NCBI GenBank assembly: GCA_016806645.1
Contig: JACSYO010001856.1
Location: 681,001-745,000, forward strand
Direction: 5' to 3'
Length of the DNA: 64,000 nt
Source of the DNA: Ophiodon elongatus
Lineage: Eukaryota; Chordata; Actinopteri; Perciformes; Hexagrammidae
Shown: one piece after another, positions 1 to 13,152 of the stretch
Layout: every line of letters starts with the position of its first letter
How positions within the stretch are numbered: position 1 is the first letter of the stretch
Program-made: the position numbers and the translations under genes
Notes under the pieces: model-generated
What the model saw: only the letters and a program-made list of their open reading frames with translations
Told to the model about the DNA's origin: nothing
Databases searched by the model: none

Positions 1-46
1 ATGTAATAATACTGCTGTTATCAACACTGTAACCCTTAAGTCTCAC

Positions 47-3000
47 CTGAAACATGGGGTAAGTGAGGAAGGTCTCCAGTGTCCTCTCCTCACAGTCGGG
101 CTTGGCCTCGTACTGCTTCAGCAGCTTGTCGAAGTCTCGGTTCTGTTTGCAGTGGGCCAGGATCTGCAGGCTGTACTGATGGTTCCTCACAAACTCCTGG
201 TAGATGTTGAGCATGGGCAGCAAGATGTCAAACAGGTCCGCTGTAAAGAGAAGCAGAAATATCTTCATGAATATATATATTTTGTTATGTTCATTCTTAC
301 ACTAGATCCAGAGCAAAAGTTAAAAAGAGGCTATTTCTTTTAAATCATTCTCAATGAAAAAGACTCAGTTGCTCTTTATTTGTAAAACTTTCTGCGAACT
401 CCTAAATTCAGAAAGTGGTACATAAGTACAAAACCATTCGGAGTTATGTTGTTTACAGTGTGAATCATGTGAGGAAAAAAGGCATTGTTTCGAGAGAAAC
501 GTTTTGGGATGGTATAAGTGCCACAAGCTGGTTGGTGCAATATCTTTTGTTATTATGTAGGATTTTGGGGAACTGACCCTTTAACCAACCAATGTTGAAC
601 TGTGTGGGTGACTGAGGGGTAATCTCCAAGTCTCTTACCCAGCACCAGTGTTGGCCAGCTGGCTATCCTGGCCTTCAGGCCCTGGTAGAAGATCTGATGG
701 AGGAACATGATGGTCTCACTGATAAAACAAATCAAAGCAAAACAGTGGTCATGAGCTATTGTTTCTCCCTCTCTTGTTCACAGCGTTGGCAGCTTCCACC
801 GTCCCACTAATAAACCAGTCTGAACACCAGCCACCTGTTAAGGAAGATGCTGCTGACGTCATCGTGAGTGATGGGCGGCTTCTTGGAGCTGGCGGCCATG
901 CGCAGTGGCCGTAGGAAGTTGTTGACCAGGATGTGGAGTTGCTGGACGTATTCGGCCTCGGCCTCCAGCATGCTAAACACCACCTGGTTCCTCTTCCTCA
1001 TGCTTTCAGCGTGGGGTGAACGGATGTAGTCCTGGATGATGGTTTTCCACTTCCTGCGGCAAATCCAACCTCGCAGGAAACTCTGGACCTGTGATGAAAA
1101 AGGTTAGCACACACAAGTTAAGCTACCTTTGTTTGCATTTGTGCGTGCATGAATGGATTTGTGACTATACTGAGGTAATCCAGTAGGTTTTGTGTTTTGA
1201 GTTTTACAAGCCTAACAAGTAGGCTAAAAATGTGTATTTAGTCCTCCAACTTATCCTGCAACGTTGGGAACAATTTGGAGATAACTAATTTTCACTGGAC
1301 AGCCATGATATATTGATACACGAATATTTCCATGTACATTAAAACAAGTATTTCATTTAAAATGAGGTCTGGGAAAGAGGATTCAAACAGAGTCACAGAA
1401 CTTCTTAGTATTTCATTAGCTATTCAAGACAATTATCCTCGTTTACATTAAGCATTGTTAGTTGATTGATAGTGTCTCTTCACTGCACGATGTAGATAAT
1501 AGTCCCTCCTGGAAGTAGATTTAAAGATTTCCAACTTCACAAGGCGAAAAGGAATTCACAAATGCAACTAGTCAGACTAAGATCCAGATCTCGAAGCTAA
1601 TGGCTATGAAGACAACTTAGCTAGCTCGTGTTTGGGGCATCACTGTGTGAGGAGCTAAAGAATTCCGAGTGTCTTTACTAAAATCTGCATTAATTGATTT
1701 TTGTGGTCACTTGGGGGCAGCACAATAAGACGTATTATGACCATATAAAGGTGCCATAAAGAACATGCTAGCAAACAGTTGCCTGTTTACACATCCTGCA
1801 GATAGTAGCATATATTTGGAGTAGTCTTACTGCTAATCTGGCAAATCCAATATTCATTCTCCTTTATGCTCCGTTTTGGTCTTCACCAACTCCTGAGACC
1901 TGTATTGCCAATACTAGTTGATCATTTTGCACCATTACAGGGTGTTACTGGATGTGTGAATCATAAGTGTAAATACAGCTGTGGTTGGAAACAATTTTTG
2001 TTGAGAGCATTGAGAGTAAACCAAAACAGAAATTTTGATGGTGGTAAAAACCAAAATACAGAGCTCAAAGACACTAAAATGCTCTGTAGAGCAGAGGGGA
2101 ACAGCAGAATAGGGTCATAATTATCTGTAGGTTCGTTGCCTTCTCAGCTTTAAAGTAACCGCCTTTCCAAAACTTTCCAGCTTCATTAAGGAGCAGGCAG
2201 CTGCTTCAGTAGAGCTGAAGAACAAGCCTATGGTTGTAGTGGATGAGGAGCTTCCTGCTGTGAATGCGAGAGTGAGCTTCCTTGAATAAATGAAGGTTAA
2301 AAATAAAACCTGTTTCAGAAACCATACATATATCCCTGCTGGAACAGATCAAACTTCCCCTCCGTCCTTTTCCCCTTCCAACTTGGCTTTTCTATTTGCA
2401 TTACTTTAGTTTTTCTTGATAAAGACAGAAGAGTGAATCAGGCTTTCGCCTTTAAAACGGCGCAGCACTAAAGCAGTCAGACCTCACCTTTTTGATCTTT
2501 TTGATCTCTGTGTCGTCTTCACTGGGAGGCACCTCTGGATTTGACTGGATCTTTTCATTGTCCTTCAGCAGTCCAGCAATCTGAAATCCAACACAAATCA
2601 AACAATGCATTGACTGAGTACCTCACACTGTATGCATCTATAATCCTGCTCTTGATCCTGGCAATTTTCATATTCTCTCACTGCACTCACTGTTTTTATC
2701 ATGATTCTGAATGTTTTTTTGCTTGTTTTTTTATCAACTTTGTTACTGTCCATTAGCTGGTTTCAAAGATTTCATATATGAAGAAACGGTACCAGTTGCA
2801 TCTAAATGTATTTCATTTTATTCAACCCTTTTTCATTTACTCCCATTAGACTCACACCATGTATGAATAAGAACAAACCAGAGAAAAACAGCTTTCAATA
2901 AGGGACTGAAATTAAACAAAACAACCCAAAATCCATTACTGCTACCCGTTTTAGCCATGGAAAGTGAGACAGTTGATTATCATTTTGTGGTGCAGGCGGC

Positions 3001-5044
3001 AGTATCAGGTACAATAGAAGCTGATTCATGCATATTGAAAACATTCAATTCAAATGGAGCTATCCATTAGCACATTAAAGAGAGATGTATTTGATCCATT
3101 TTAGACTGAATAATTAGGATACAAAACACTCAGTAACAGGACTGCAGAGTCTCTAACAAGGACATCCCGGGGGTGCTGCAAGCTGCAGCAAGGCTTGCCT
3201 TGAACTCACAACATTTTGGTTTGGAATCCGGGTGTTGACCTTTGTCCATTGCTCTTTCTGTCTTTATACTCTGTGACTGACTACTTTTACTTTGATCTTT
3301 TCTCTCTCTGTGTCTGTAAACCATACAGTAACACAAAAACAAACACACACACAGGTATTACTAGCATGAAATTACAAGGCAAGTTACCTCTGATTTTAGC
3401 CGCTCTATCTCGATTTCCCCATCCTCTATCTGTTGTCGAAGTTGCTTGGCAACCATTTTCTCCGTCTCCACTATTTGGAGTAGATGGAGATACTTCTGCA
3501 TGAGGGTCTCATGCTCTGTAGCCAGGTTCCTGTAACTATACAGACACGCACAGAGACATTGTAAGGACCTCATTAACGCATGTTTCATGGGCTCGCCATA
3601 GATTTATCAAAGCAAAAGCAGACTTCTGATCAGCATATGTTTGAACCACAGACCTTACGTCCGCACCGAGCCCAGGCACTTACGCAAGCAGTTCTTCAAA
3701 TACTTGTGGGCTTAGCAAACCATGTGTAAAGCCTGCTTCTGCATGAGCAATTATTCTGAGCATTACCCAATTCAACAAAAGGTTTTAGATTAATTAGATT
3801 CAACATCACAAAATAGTGTGTCAAAGTGGAAATGCGCTGAAACAAATAGTTTTAAAAAATAAATTCAAAGCCTTAGAATATGGCATCTAGACTTGCGAAA
3901 CCTCAATAAAGGCAATATAATGATATGTAAATATAGATCTTTATTACCCTGCAGTGTATAACATGTTTACAGGCCAACTTACTACAGTAAGTGCTGCTGC
4001 CCTAACTGAGAACTAATCAATGTGATCTTCAATAAGTACAATCAATTGACCTTTCCCCTTACAAATTTACACTGCTGACATTTAGAGTGATTGTATCGCT
4101 TGGCTTTTATGACCCTCTTTTGTCTCTAAATCTTAAAGGGGCATTTTGCTCACAATTTTACAGTGGCGAAGAATGGTGGGAAAGTAAATGTTGTGCATTC
4201 ATTTTGAGCTAAAGACAAAATATACAGTATATTGGAGTGGACATAGCAGATTATTATTTATGGTGTGGTTGATTAAATTCTGTTTTAGTCCTTAGCATCT
4301 TAGTCAGCTTAAAGAGACTTTTGGAGCTAACAGAAATGCTTTTTTAGCCATGCTAGCAGCAGCTTCTAGGGGTGGCAATGTCCACCGCATAAGAAAATAC
4401 CCTGACAAAAATGGCCATGAAATGTTGTACAAACATCCAACGGTCCAAGGGAATAAATTGTAATGACTCTGGTGATCCGCAGTCATTTTTGGGTCAGGAA
4501 AAATTAACATTAGTCTTATACATTGGTTCAGTGTATTAGCATATTCATGTCAGCATTTAGCTTAAAGCACCGCTGTGCGTTAGTACAGTCTTACATTCAA
4601 TTTTTATTAGGATACAACTATATCTCATTTTAACATCCAACTAAAATCCCATTTAGTCATCCCTCTTATTGCGTTTGCAGGTACGTTTACATGCAGTTTG
4701 ATGTGCTGCAGCTGAGCGGCTACTTAGCTAGCTAGCCTGCAAACTAATGTTAGCAGTGCACGATTCCCCAGTTAATGTTTCTTACATCTCTTGTTTGACA
4801 AGTTACGGTGCAAGGCAACACGTGTGTTCAAAGTTAGATAAAAGGGACACTTAAGCAAAAAAGCTAATGTAGTTGCTGTCCTGTGGCTCTTGTTGCTGCT
4901 GTCTGGCTCGGTGTGACCGTCTGCTCTGCATATGAGAGAATGCTGAAATATTGCAAATCTAGGGGATGCCATCATGAAACCAAAAGCCTATCGAGTTGTA
5001 CAACCCAATAGGCTCTAAAAACCCTTTCAATGTCCTACATCACA

Positions 5045-5103
<59 letters not shown>

Positions 5104-7658
5104 CTTCCTCAACATCCTCAGCTGACTGTGTGCATGTAGGTGAGAGGTCACGTGTGAGAGGTACCTGGCCTGTGTGATGGCAGCCACCCACTCATCACAG
5201 TCCTTGACGTCCTCCGTGCGCAGCTCCAAAGCCTTCTGGTTGTCATGATTGAAAGTGACGGTAAAGTAGTACTGGAAATAGAAATGATGGAAAGAGTCAA
5301 ATATTTGCTCAGCATGTAATAAGACAATCAGACAATCATTAATGGGTTTTAGTGAAAGATTTGCAGGAAAGCCTATCGAAGGGAAAACCTTGCATGATTC
5401 GTCATCCCTGACCGTCTTTTTTCATAAACCTACATTGTGTTAAAATTGAAGTTGTGTCTACACACATGCATGCCCATGTGTGTGAATGAGTGGGAGAGAG
5501 AGAGAGAGAGAGATCCTGAGGGAAAAGTCTTGAGAGATTCATTATAAAGCCTCTGTGCATTCTGCCTGTAACCTGGCAACTCACCTCTGAATTGGTGGAA
5601 GCCTCTCGACTGACGCCACATTTTGTTTTGCTTTGTCCCAGTGATTTGGCTTTATATTAGTGACACAAACACCTCTGTGTCCTCGGCCGTTTTTACTCCC
5701 TCGCCAATTATCCCCAGTGACCCTACAGCCTTAAAGGTTCAGAAATGGCAATTATGGCAAATGCATGTGGAATTGTTTTCTAATAGGCTTATCAGGTAAA
5801 ATCCTCAAATCAACAAAGTGGTGGTCATTGCATTAATAGTACAGACAGCCTATTTGTAGTAGAAACACATAAAATTATATAACACTAATGCATTGTAAAT
5901 AGACCCCCACAAATCCAATATATTGGATTTTTTTATCCCTCCCAAATGCCAAGAGCAAATCATTTGTGAAGGGGAGTAATGTTCCATATTTCCTGATGAG
6001 CAGCAGAATGGGCCTTTGTCAATAATGTGCTTCCAATCTCTCGCTTCCTGTGAGCTGTTATGTCAAGCCTTTCTTTTTGCAACAGAGACACTATCTCTCG
6101 GTAAGTGAGACAATATAGCCGTAGTAAATCCTTGTTTAAAATCTATGGACAAAAGGTATTTGAGAAAAAATATGAACACACGTACTATACAACTACGTAA
6201 TTATTTTGATACATGTGGCCCCATGTAGCCACTTAAGAGTAATTTCTCTAAAAAAAACGTTTTGATACAGTTTTATTTTGAATAAAAAAGATTTTTTTGA
6301 GTATGCCCAGACTCTAAAAAGCCATGTTCAAATGTTCGGTTTAACTTTTTTTTCTATCATACATGTATAAATTTACAGCTACCCTAATGTTCTGTTGGAA
6401 GTCATTAATAACTTACTTAATATTGTTTTATCACCATGGTTCTTCATATGTTTTTCAAATTTTCTGAGCGTTGCTTATAAATATGATTTTGAACAGATGA
6501 CTTGTTTCAGAGTCTGCTACTGAACACAAACAACACCTTACTTCTATAAGCAAATAGAGTTTGAAGAAAAGGAAAGCGTTATCACATCAATACTTTTGTA
6601 CATGAAAAAAGTATTATTAAATAATAAAGATGTTATTATTACACATACCAATAACATTGGGGAAGCAATAATCTGGTTGACTACGAAATGGTAATGCATT
6701 TTCCTGGTGTAATTTGAACCACTTGTAGTAAACTGAAAATATAACTTGTTTAATTGACATTTAAAAAGTTAAATATGAAAAAAAATGCATTAACCGACAC
6801 ACATTTCAAAACAATTGGGACTATATTTGGACTATTGATACTCCATGGCGCAAAAGCTATAATGGACCACTATTGATGTATGGATGCATTAATTTAGTCA
6901 ATACAAGTCATTGATCCACTTGCTCTGGTATTGTCCTTTGGACACAGATAGTGTTGAGAATTACGGCGATAACTTATCACTGACCCCAGCCATGCTGTTT
7001 GTACAGTATGAAAATGGTTTACTGTATAACCTACACTTCATGATTATACTTAATGAATTCGGAAAAAAAATGTAAAGTTCTACCAAATCCTCATAGAAGT
7101 CCCTACAAACAATAGTCAAGTTATTAAATATGATGGTAGACTAGATCCTTTTTTCTTTTGTTCTTTTGTAAATTTGTTTATGTGAAACAAAGAAAAGGGT
7201 CAAAACAAAAAACATATCAAGCATTTCCACTTCAGCCGCCCTCTACCCCTCAACACCTCACATTTCTTATATGCCCATATTTGCTGCACTTGCTAAGTGA
7301 AGCACAATGCCGAGGCATGTTGTTGCACATTTCGTTGGCCCCTTCAAATGCACTTTTTCAGATGCAAATAGGGGTTGCCATAGTAACTGTGGGCTTAAAC
7401 GTAGCTCGCCTTCTAAATGGGGAATAAGAACATTTAAAAAGTAGAACACTCCAAAGAATACAATGAGAAGGGAGAGACAGACGGAGAGGGAGGAAGAGAA
7501 AGATCTTTTGCCTTCTTGAGGAGTGAGGGCTATAAAAAGCGCTCTAGCCCTGCAAGGTGGCAGTTGGCTTGGCATCTATTCGCTGCATTGTCCCTCTCCC
7601 TGTCACACACAGATAAGATCCAGCACTCGCCCGACCATTCCTCCTGCAGCTCTGACAC

Positions 7659-7693
<35 letters not shown>

Positions 7694-10600
7694 CACACCC
7701 ACACCCACACACACAGTACATGCAGACACACCACTAAGACGCTCATCAGAAATCAGTTGTAATCTGCATATGGACCAGGTTTAATGTCAGAAATCTACAA
7801 TCACATTGCCTCAGGTGACCTCTGCTGTCTGCTCATTGACTCGAGTGTCATTCTTTGTTTTTCCAGAGTGGGGAAAGTGAAAAGGAAATCTGTATGCCCT
7901 CAGACACCTGGAGCATTGATTACTCTTTCGGTTCTCATTTCACCTTTTAGAGATCGACATCGGCGCATGCCAGGAGGTCACAGTGGGGCAAATACAGACT
8001 TCAAGCCACACACAAGATGTACAGATGTGGACACATGCAGACATGCACACTTGCATGATTAATTGCCCACTACAAAGCGTGCAGTTCTCACACATAAAAA
8101 GCACGCACTTGTGCAAATACAGATCAAAATTGTATATGTGTGCACAAAATTTCACACCCCCACACAAATAACACAAAACTGAGAGAATTTATTCCTGACA
8201 CATATTATGTAAAGGGACACGTGCTGAACAGAAGACTGTGTTATGCTAATTGAAGGCTTTCAAATTCATTTAATTCACTGTTGAAATAAATTCACAGGAG
8301 CAGCCTGCGTGAACAGCTGTCATCATAGATGTCACTCAGTCCATATTTCATCCCAAGAATAGAGCTCTTGTCCTGACAGGGTTTTAAGGAAATCGGCTTG
8401 ACGGTGAGCAAAGTTTAATAGTTTACGTCTCAAAAAGAGTGACCAACAAGTTCTCATAACTAAATGACAAAGTAGGTTGTTAGTCAGTGCGTTGCAAAAC
8501 AACCCATTCGACAAATATAAGTTATTTCTGCTGTGCTACATTTAGTTTTGGCTAATATTAGGCAAATAAAACTAATTAAAAAAAACTATGAATGTCAAAG
8601 TTCACATGACTGCAAAATATTGCTTGTTAGGAAAATAACAAACAACCAGTGATTTTTTTTCTTCTTCTGCTGAGTACTGTATAACCCCAAAACCTAAATT
8701 TGAATATGTTACAGGAAAAAAAATGGTCTCTGCTAAAATAAACATGCATTTACTTGTTGTAAATCGTCTGAATTCTGCTGGCACATCTGTATGGCGCCCT
8801 TTTGGTGACACTGATACTAATCCTGACAGCTCTGCCAACAAAGAGCAGAGGGCAAGTGTTTGAAGTGACGTGACAGCAGAGTTCAGTTCCGTGGAGCAAC
8901 ACCAGGTACAGCTGATGAAAACAGCCGCATACAGGAACCGTCGGAGCCACTGTACAATAGTCTCTCATAATGTGTGTCCATCCTTTATCAGTAAAATATA
9001 AATATTATAACTCAGGATTGGGGTCCTAACCAGACAACCTACAGTAAGGAAGCTGGATCCTTTTTTTTTTTTTTTTTAAATAATAATAATAATAATAATA
9101 AAATAAAAACATTAATTGTAAAAGTAAAATTTGAGCCCGACAATGTAGCAACGAAATATGTGCCTGCGAGTCCAGAATAATGTGTGCATCCATATTAGAT
9201 TGTTTTTCTTTTCAAATCTATAATCTGAAAAACATTCAAAGGGGTAGCCTCGGGGGATCATGAACCATACGTCCCCGGTTTCAGCACGGGCCAGGGTCAT
9301 TTGTTGCATGCATAGAAATGTTAGACAAAACACTCCAATGCCATGACACAAACATGCTGTGTGCTATAGCTTTTTAGAATTAAACTTGTTTGTCTCACTT
9401 TTGTTGTACAGACATGCTATATAGTGAAAGTGCAACATGTCATGTGAGGCAGAAAGTCCCAGGTTTTCCTACATTCTTGTGAAAACTTCCATACATAAAC
9501 TCAAAAGAAAAGTAAATGCCAAATGTATCATTATAATGCCATTGGTGGAAAGCAGTGATAACTTATTTTTCCTTATAAACAAAGATTATGATGACTGACC
9601 AGATAGAATGACTTTTTACTTCAATTATTCATTGGCTCTGCTGCAGGGAAAGCAGAAGAGACTGCAGCTGGCAGAGCAGATTTCAAAAGGTGACTGCAGT
9701 CATAGCTCACAGCTGCTTGACCACTTCTCTGGCTCTTAAATGCTTTTATGCCACAAGGTTTATTCCTTCCAGCAGCAGCCTTCCTAAGCCTTCAAAACGG
9801 TTTCGCTAGAGGCAACCATGCTTTCCCTGAGATTATTTCTGACCCTGTCACACTGGCATGAAAAAAAAAAAAAAAAGAGTGGAAATTGTGTAGCCCTCAC
9901 ACATGTTAATCCTTGGCACTAAATGCCTGAGGAATTGGAGGAAGTACTGAAACACAAAAGCATGCCTGGGACATATCGTTTGGGTTTCATTCATGGCTGT
10001 CGTTATCAACACCATGATAATGACAGAGCTATCAAATGAACCAAGCCGCTATGAACCGGGGAGACGCAGTTGCCAAGGTAGGATGCTATTAATATCAAGA
10101 CAAGGAATTAAATCAATACGTCAAAACGACAGGGAAGGGGCAGCTCTCCTCCGCAAGATGGCAACCTGCAAAGTTTGGATGCTGTTTAAGTTTACTCCCC
10201 ACCTATGAGCTGCGATCCCTGAGCACTCGGGATGTCTAAAAATACAGCCTCTTATATAAAAAAATAAATGTGCCGCAACACATGTTGTTGTGATGAGGAG
10301 AGGGAAACAGAGGAGGAAGGTGAACCAGTTCGCGTGTTTGCAAAAGTTCCTCAGAGAATTGCAATTTTTATCCTGTCAACTTTAAACCACTGCGTGTCTT
10401 CGCGTTTCTTTCGAGGCTGGCTGCGAGGCTATTTCAGTGCAGAATCGAGACAATCAATCAGTTCGAATGACGCCATTACGCAACAGCGAACGTCAAGTGA
10501 ACATCTCTGGGACATTGTTTGCGTGGTAAATAGATGTTGGGATTTAAAAAAAACAAAAAAAAACAACAACAACTCGTGTCGTTTGCGGTTCTGCTGCGTG

Positions 10601-11064
10601 CACAGACGCGTCCCTCTCGCAAACAAGCGACGCTTTCACCAAAGCGCCGCACTGATGGGAGCAAGTTGCCTCCCGACAGGAGACACATCAAGTAGCATTA
10701 ACGAGTGAGCCCGCGTTCGGCGAGGCGATTTACATCGACAGTGTCGGGCGGTCGGACTTCAGAGAGCCTCGTGTGATCGATATCTCACCTGCTTCTCTAA
10801 GCATTCCTTCGCTGAGAGGGATGGTTTCGGTGACGGTGCCCTGTCACAAACGCATCCCTCCAACAGGTACAGTCCGGAGGGGCGTGAGCTGGAGTCGTTC
10901 TCGAAATAAAACAGCATGTTCTGCAACAAAGCGAACCACTTTGAATGCCATTTTGTGTTGTCTGAGCTTTTCTTACTCAGGCAACCTCGCCTCGTCCCGT
11001 CCTTCTTCGCCAAAAGAGCCAGATAGGTGATGTGGCCATCGTTGAGTCTCATCCCTTTCTGCAT
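47..11064 (-). CDS. rasgrf1: Ras/Rac guanine-nucleotide exchange factor RasGRF1, N-terminal part (partial gene)
   Basis: RasGRF1 is a neuronal calcium/calmodulin-responsive exchange factor: its DH domain acts on Rac and its C-terminal CDC25 domain on Ras. Seven coding exons are seen on the minus strand: 10789-11064, 5165-5271, 3388-3535, 2488-2580, 835-1088, 639-718 and 47-240. All use GT-AG sites, the phases agree, and together they give 384 codons. Exon 1 starts MQKGMRLNDGH and, with exon 2, makes PH domain 1 (about residues 20-130). Exon 3 is the coiled coil with MQKYLHLLQIVETEK. Exon 5 holds the IQ motif (VQSFLRGW.CRRKW) and the start of the DH domain (MLEAEAEYVQQLHILVNN). Exons 6-7 continue the DH to TYPMFQ. 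RasGRF2 is less likely because SSDNTKW and EHETLMQKYLHLLQ follow RasGRF1. The ATG has A at -3. The second PH, REM and CDC25 domains lie beyond position 1. Intron 1 is 5.5 kb. Confidence 0.96.
1840..2070 (+). repeat. Dispersed repeat, family B
   Basis: TTTGGTCTTCACCAACTCCT at 1875 is nearly identical to TTTGGTCTCCACCAACACCT at 14531. Both are followed by a similar run ending in AACCAAAACAG-like sequence. It lies in rasgrf1 intron 4. Confidence 0.5.
4336..4640 (-). repeat. Dispersed teleost repeat, family A, antisense copy
   Basis: The reverse complement carries GCTAGCATGGCTAAA and GGATCACCAGAGTCATTAC, which correspond to GCTAGCACGGCTAAA and GGGATCACCAAAGTGATCA in the copy at 48600-49425. It lies in rasgrf1 intron 2. 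There is no coding capacity. Confidence 0.6.
5047..5104. repeat. (AC)n microsatellite
   Basis: Uninterrupted AC dinucleotides except for one GC step near the end. The array lies in rasgrf1 intron 2, about 60 bp from exon 2. Confidence 0.95.
5272..10788 (-). other. rasgrf1 intron 1 (5.5 kb), no recognised exon
   Basis: This stretch lies between coding exons 1 and 2 of rasgrf1. I found no conserved exon on either strand. It holds an (AC)n array at 7655-7714, a T-run followed by (AAT)n at about 9061-9103, A/T-rich DNA at 5.8-7.1 kb, and an A-run near 9860. A few open frames of 70-145 codons occur (for example 10268-10708 plus), but they match nothing I know and have no supporting splice structure. 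Confidence 0.75.
7655..7714. repeat. Interrupted (AC)n microsatellite
   Basis: AC repeats with a few AAAC and CCC interruptions, in rasgrf1 intron 1. Confidence 0.95.
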
Positions 11065-11461
11065 TTTGGCTGTGAATCCGAGAGGATCTGCGGGGATGCC
11101 TGCGGACTCTTACATGTTCTTCTTCTTCTCAGCACCTCCGAAACCCAGTCAGACTTGGTGGGCAGCAGCCCACTCCCGCGTGCCCATCATCCACAGTTGC
11201 CACACTAATGTCTGCAACGGCGAAAGAAAAGAAAAAAAAGAAGAAGGATTGCACGTAGAGTCAAAGTTACGCATTCAACCGCACTAATTCCACGCTGCGA
11301 GCACACTACAGTGCAGCTATACCGCCGACGCCGTCTTAGAGAAGCCTTCCTCGTGAGCCCGAATCGCTCATGATGAGGACTGAGGTGTCCCCGTGCTTAG
11401 CCTACACACGCGCACATGAGCGAGCGCGCGCGCACACTGCATCTTGTTCTCACAGAGGAAC

Positions 11462-11484
11462 AAAAAAAAAAAAAAAAAAAAAAA
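11462..11484. repeat. A-run of 23
   Basis: A homopolymer of A immediately precedes the E-box/RE1 segment upstream of rasgrf1. Confidence 0.9.
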
Positions 11485-11489
11485 GCGCA

Positions 11490-11499
11490 GTCACGTGAC
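11490..11499. promoter_or_regulatory. Palindromic E-box upstream of rasgrf1
   Basis: GTCACGTGAC is a perfect 10-bp palindrome centred on CACGTG, the core bound by bHLH-zip factors such as USF, MITF/TFEB and MAX. It lies about 430 bp upstream of the rasgrf1 start codon and 20 bp from the RE1-like element at 11520-11540. Binding is inferred from the motif only. Confidence 0.4.
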
Positions 11500-11519
11500 C
11501 CGTACCCGGAGCAGCAAAT

Positions 11520-11540
11520 TTCAGCACCTTGGACAGAAAC
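11520..11540 (+). promoter_or_regulatory. RE1/NRSE-like element (REST binding site) upstream of rasgrf1
   Basis: The sequence TTCAGCACC-tt-GGACAG followed by aaac matches both half-sites of the canonical RE1 consensus (TTCAGCACC..GGACAG..CC) with normal spacing. Only the last few positions diverge. It lies 456 bp upstream of the rasgrf1 ATG. REST silences neuronal genes in non-neural cells, which fits a neuron-enriched gene such as rasgrf1. Occupancy is inference. Confidence 0.7.
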
Positions 11541-11635
11541 TCCGAGGAACAACACAGAGGAGAAGAGAGACGCAGCTTCTTCATGTGGAGAATCCCGAAG
11601 CAGATAAGGCTTATCAGGAGGCCCTGTAGACCAAC

Positions 11636-11638
<3 letters not shown>

Positions 11639-11724
<86 letters not shown>

Positions 11725-11742
11725 CACACACACACACACACA
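11639..11742. repeat. Long (AC)n microsatellite upstream of rasgrf1
   Basis: About 100 bp of AC with a single phase slip (ACAACAC) near 11722. It lies about 100 bp beyond the RE1-like element, in the likely promoter or 5' region of rasgrf1. Confidence 0.95.
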
Positions 11743-12142
11743 TCTGAGAGGAGTGTTTTCTTTCTCAGAATTTGAACCACATTTGAACCACAACATCCAA
11801 GATTTTGGAACGGGAAATTAAGATGCAATGATAATGTCACTCATGTCTATGGTATATATATATTTTTTTTCTGGTTGTATCTATGTTCTTCCCCTTCATT
11901 TTTTTACCATGCTTTATGAATTGTTATTGTTCTTTTGCCACAATACATCACTTTGGTCAACTTCTGTTGTTTTTAAATGTGCTCTATAAATAAACTAAAC
12001 TATTGTGATGTATAACATTTAAATGTCTTTGCTCAAGTTATTATTTAGTGTTAAGTTTATTCATTTTAAATAGTTCTTTACCTGTTATCTACCTCTTAAA
12101 ACTGCTTATTTTACTGTTAGAACACATTGATTTCAATGGGGA

Positions 12143-12173
12143 TAAATAAAGTCATATCTTATGACTTTATTTA
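12143..12173. repeat. Perfect 14-bp palindrome with poly(A) signals on both strands
   Basis: TAAATAAAGTCATA, a 3-nt loop, then its exact complement TATGACTTTATTTA. AATAAA occurs on the plus strand (12145-12150) and again on the minus strand. It may be a retroelement tail. Confidence 0.7.
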
Positions 12174-13118
12174 GGATTTATTTTGTTAATTATTATTACC
12201 TGTCAAACAGTGTAGTTAATATAGAAGATAAACAAAAGCAACACTAACAAGATCGTTTATGCAATAATGTAGAAAATATATATTTTGTAATATATCTGCA
12301 ATAAATCCTGTAGTTTTGTTGTTGTTGCTGTTGTTGTTGCTGTAAGCGTTGTTGCTTTCAATTGCATGTGCAGGTGTTAGTATTGTGTCATCCTAACACC
12401 AAAGACATTTTATTTGAAGTGAGGACAAAAAAAAGCAATGCATACAATAAAAGTAGATCACACACATCGTCCACACATGACAGAGAACGAGTTCCAGTGA
12501 CAACATAAGATCATAGAGACAGAAGACAGCAAAGCAGCCATTAACAACATACAGGCCCAGTCCTAGATTGGGAACCACCGGTTCAAAATTACTGCATATA
12601 AATTATTAAAACTAGCTCAACCTTGATCTGCCACAACGCTAAAATACAGTTTACAATTTGATGCATCAGTATTACCAATCTAATAATAATAATAATCTAA
12701 TGTAAATATAATTAAATGAAAATATTCAGATGTTCTTTGACCACTGTTGAGGAGTCTCACTTCCTCCAGCTTGGGGCTAAGGTGTTTGCCTTTCAGTAAT
12801 CTTTAGTTTTAATAACTTTATATATATTATATGTTCCATCGATACATATTGTGTAACATGGCTCTACATCAGTTACAGTGCAATGCAATACATCCCTAAT
12901 GCCCCCTTTGACTGTTTGCCAGCATGTCCTGATCTTGAATCAGCATATTTTCTTCTTTGTGCAAAGTACAAAGCTGAGAATCTTCCCACACTGCCAGCTT
13001 GAATGTTCCCTCTCTCTCGCTCTCTCCTCATCCCTCACCTTTCAAGTAAAGAGGATGAAAGTGTTACAAGAGCACACTTCCTCTGGCTCTGCCCATATTC
13101 ACACTTCCTGTCTAGTTA

Positions 13119-13152
13119 AGCATGGGTGGTGAAGCAATTCACCACCCATGCT
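13119..13152. repeat. Perfect 15-bp inverted repeat
   Basis: AGCATGGGTGGTGAA at 13119-13133 and its exact reverse complement at 13138-13152, separated by 4 nt. No gene is nearby. Confidence 0.8.

Noticed and set aside
10268..10708. 146-codon frame next to rasgrf1 exon 1
   Set aside because: It lies in intron 1 on the opposite strand, with no known domain and with competing open frames.
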